Source of the DNA: Tagaea sp.
GTDB lineage: Bacteria > Pseudomonadota > Alphaproteobacteria > CACIAM-22H2
Assembly (NCBI GenBank): GCA_023653245.1
Contig: JAMNXK010000146.1
Coordinates: 1 to 6,021, forward strand
Direction of reading: 5' to 3'
Length of the DNA stretch: 6,021 bases
Position numbers and translations under genes: made by a program. The notes below the pieces were generated by a model. That model was given only the letters and a program-made list of their open reading frames with translations. It was not told where the DNA came from and ran no database searches. This document shows positions 5,478 through 6,021 of this stretch, in pieces. Every line of letters starts with the position of its first letter. Positions within the stretch are counted from its first letter, which is position 1.

Positions 5478-6021
5478 TGACCATCGACAGGCCGCCCCGG
5501 GTCGAGCTCGTCCCGGGGCTCCTCGTCCCGCGTCTGCTGACCGGGCTGTGGCAAGTCGCGGATATGGAACGCGACCGGCCGCCGCTCGACCGCGCGGCGG
5601 CGGCCACCGCCCTCGCGGAATATGTCCGCGCGGGCTTCGACGCCTTCGACATGGCCGATCACTACGGCAGTGCGGAAGACATCGCCGGGCATTTGCTCGC
5701 GGGCGGTGCTTCGGCGGTCGCCTTCACCAAATGGTGCCCGCCGCCCGGACCGATGACGCCCGACATCGTGGCCGAAGGTGTGGGCCGGTCTTTCGCGCGC
5801 CTGGGAATCCCGCGCATCGACCTGATGCAGTTCCATTGGTGGCAATACCGGCACCCCGCCTATCTCGACGCGTTGGTCGAGATGGCGCGGCTGCGCGCGG
5901 AAGGAAAGTTCCGCGCCATCGGCCTCACCAATTTCGACACCGATCATCTGCGCTTGCTGCTCAAGCACGGCATTCCCATCGCCACCAATCAGGTCTCCTT
6001 CTCGCTGCTCGACCGGCGTGC
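5477..6021 (+). CDS. aldo/keto reductase, second of two (C-terminus cut by window end)
   Basis: The first 181 residues of another AKR-superfamily oxidoreductase; the frame is open to the window edge, and roughly the last 40-50% is missing if its length is like that of the first AKR. The tetrad is intact: Asp58 and Tyr63 in FDMADHYG, Lys85 in FTKW, His120 in QFHWW. AIGLTNFD (147-154) and NQVSFSLLDR (171-180) match the barrel strands of the AKR at 2683 (GATNFD, TQYSPLD). The shared QFHWW and a similar N-terminus (PG, then a few residues, then RLL and GxW) make these two likely subfamily relatives. They differ at many positions, so this is not a recent duplication. The ATG at 5477-5479 shares one base with the TGA of the binding-protein gene and has no good ribosome binding site, so it probably depends on translation of that gene. 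Confidence 0.92.
   Translation, partial: MTIDRPPRVELVPGLLVPRLLTGLWQVADMERDRPPLDRAAAATALAEYVRAGFDAFDMADHYGSAEDIAGHLLAGGASAVAFTKWCPPPGPMTPDIVAEGVGRSFARLGIPRIDLMQFHWWQYRHPAYLDALVEMARLRAEGKFRAIGLTNFDTDHLRLLLKHGIPIATNQVSFSLLDRR

Noticed and set aside
3657..5968. Several minus-strand frames opposite the NTF2-like, binding-protein and second AKR genes
   Set aside because: They have Arg/Ala/Gly-rich antisense composition, no family motifs, and full overlap with well-supported plus-strand genes.

Overview
The window is a GC-rich (roughly two thirds G+C by eye), tightly packed bacterial chromosome segment. Strong G/C third-position bias, tip-to-tail start/stop overlaps and LIV-type (branched-chain amino acid family) ABC transporter genes suggest an alphaproteobacterium, perhaps in or near Rhodospirillales. 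That placement is inference from style and gene content, not from a marker gene. No rRNA, tRNA, CRISPR array, insertion sequence or integrase is visible.

Layout. On the minus strand (2280 down to the left edge) lie three transporter genes in the order livG-livF-livH, joined by ATGA overlaps. The permease livH is cut by the window start. It is a clear gene although it has no stop inside the window. The second permease, livM, is not in the window and would be expected further left. On the plus strand (2354 to the right edge) lie a small TIGR04076-like protein, an aldo/keto reductase (AKR), a small NTF2-like/SnoaL-like protein, a periplasmic LIV-type substrate-binding protein with a Sec signal peptide, and a second AKR cut by the window end. 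The only gap in the plus-strand run is 84 bases before the binding-protein gene. That gap holds a good ribosome binding site, two operator-like near-palindromes 20 bp apart, and a repeated GC-rich motif that could fold in two alternative ways. The two operons diverge from about 2281-2355, where the first plus-strand ATG overlaps a possible upstream livG ATG on the other strand (CATG).

How the genes may work together. The binding protein would capture a small ligand in the periplasm, and LivH plus an unseen LivM would pass it through the inner membrane, powered by LivG and LivF. Linkage to two AKRs, an NTF2-like protein and a TIGR04076 protein suggests the ligand, or something derived from it, is processed by NAD(P)H-dependent carbonyl reduction or alcohol oxidation rather than being leucine, isoleucine or valine. 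The ligand cannot be read from the sequence. The most interesting features are the coupling of AKR genes to a LIV-type uptake system, the QFHWW motif shared by both AKRs, and the colliding divergent starts.
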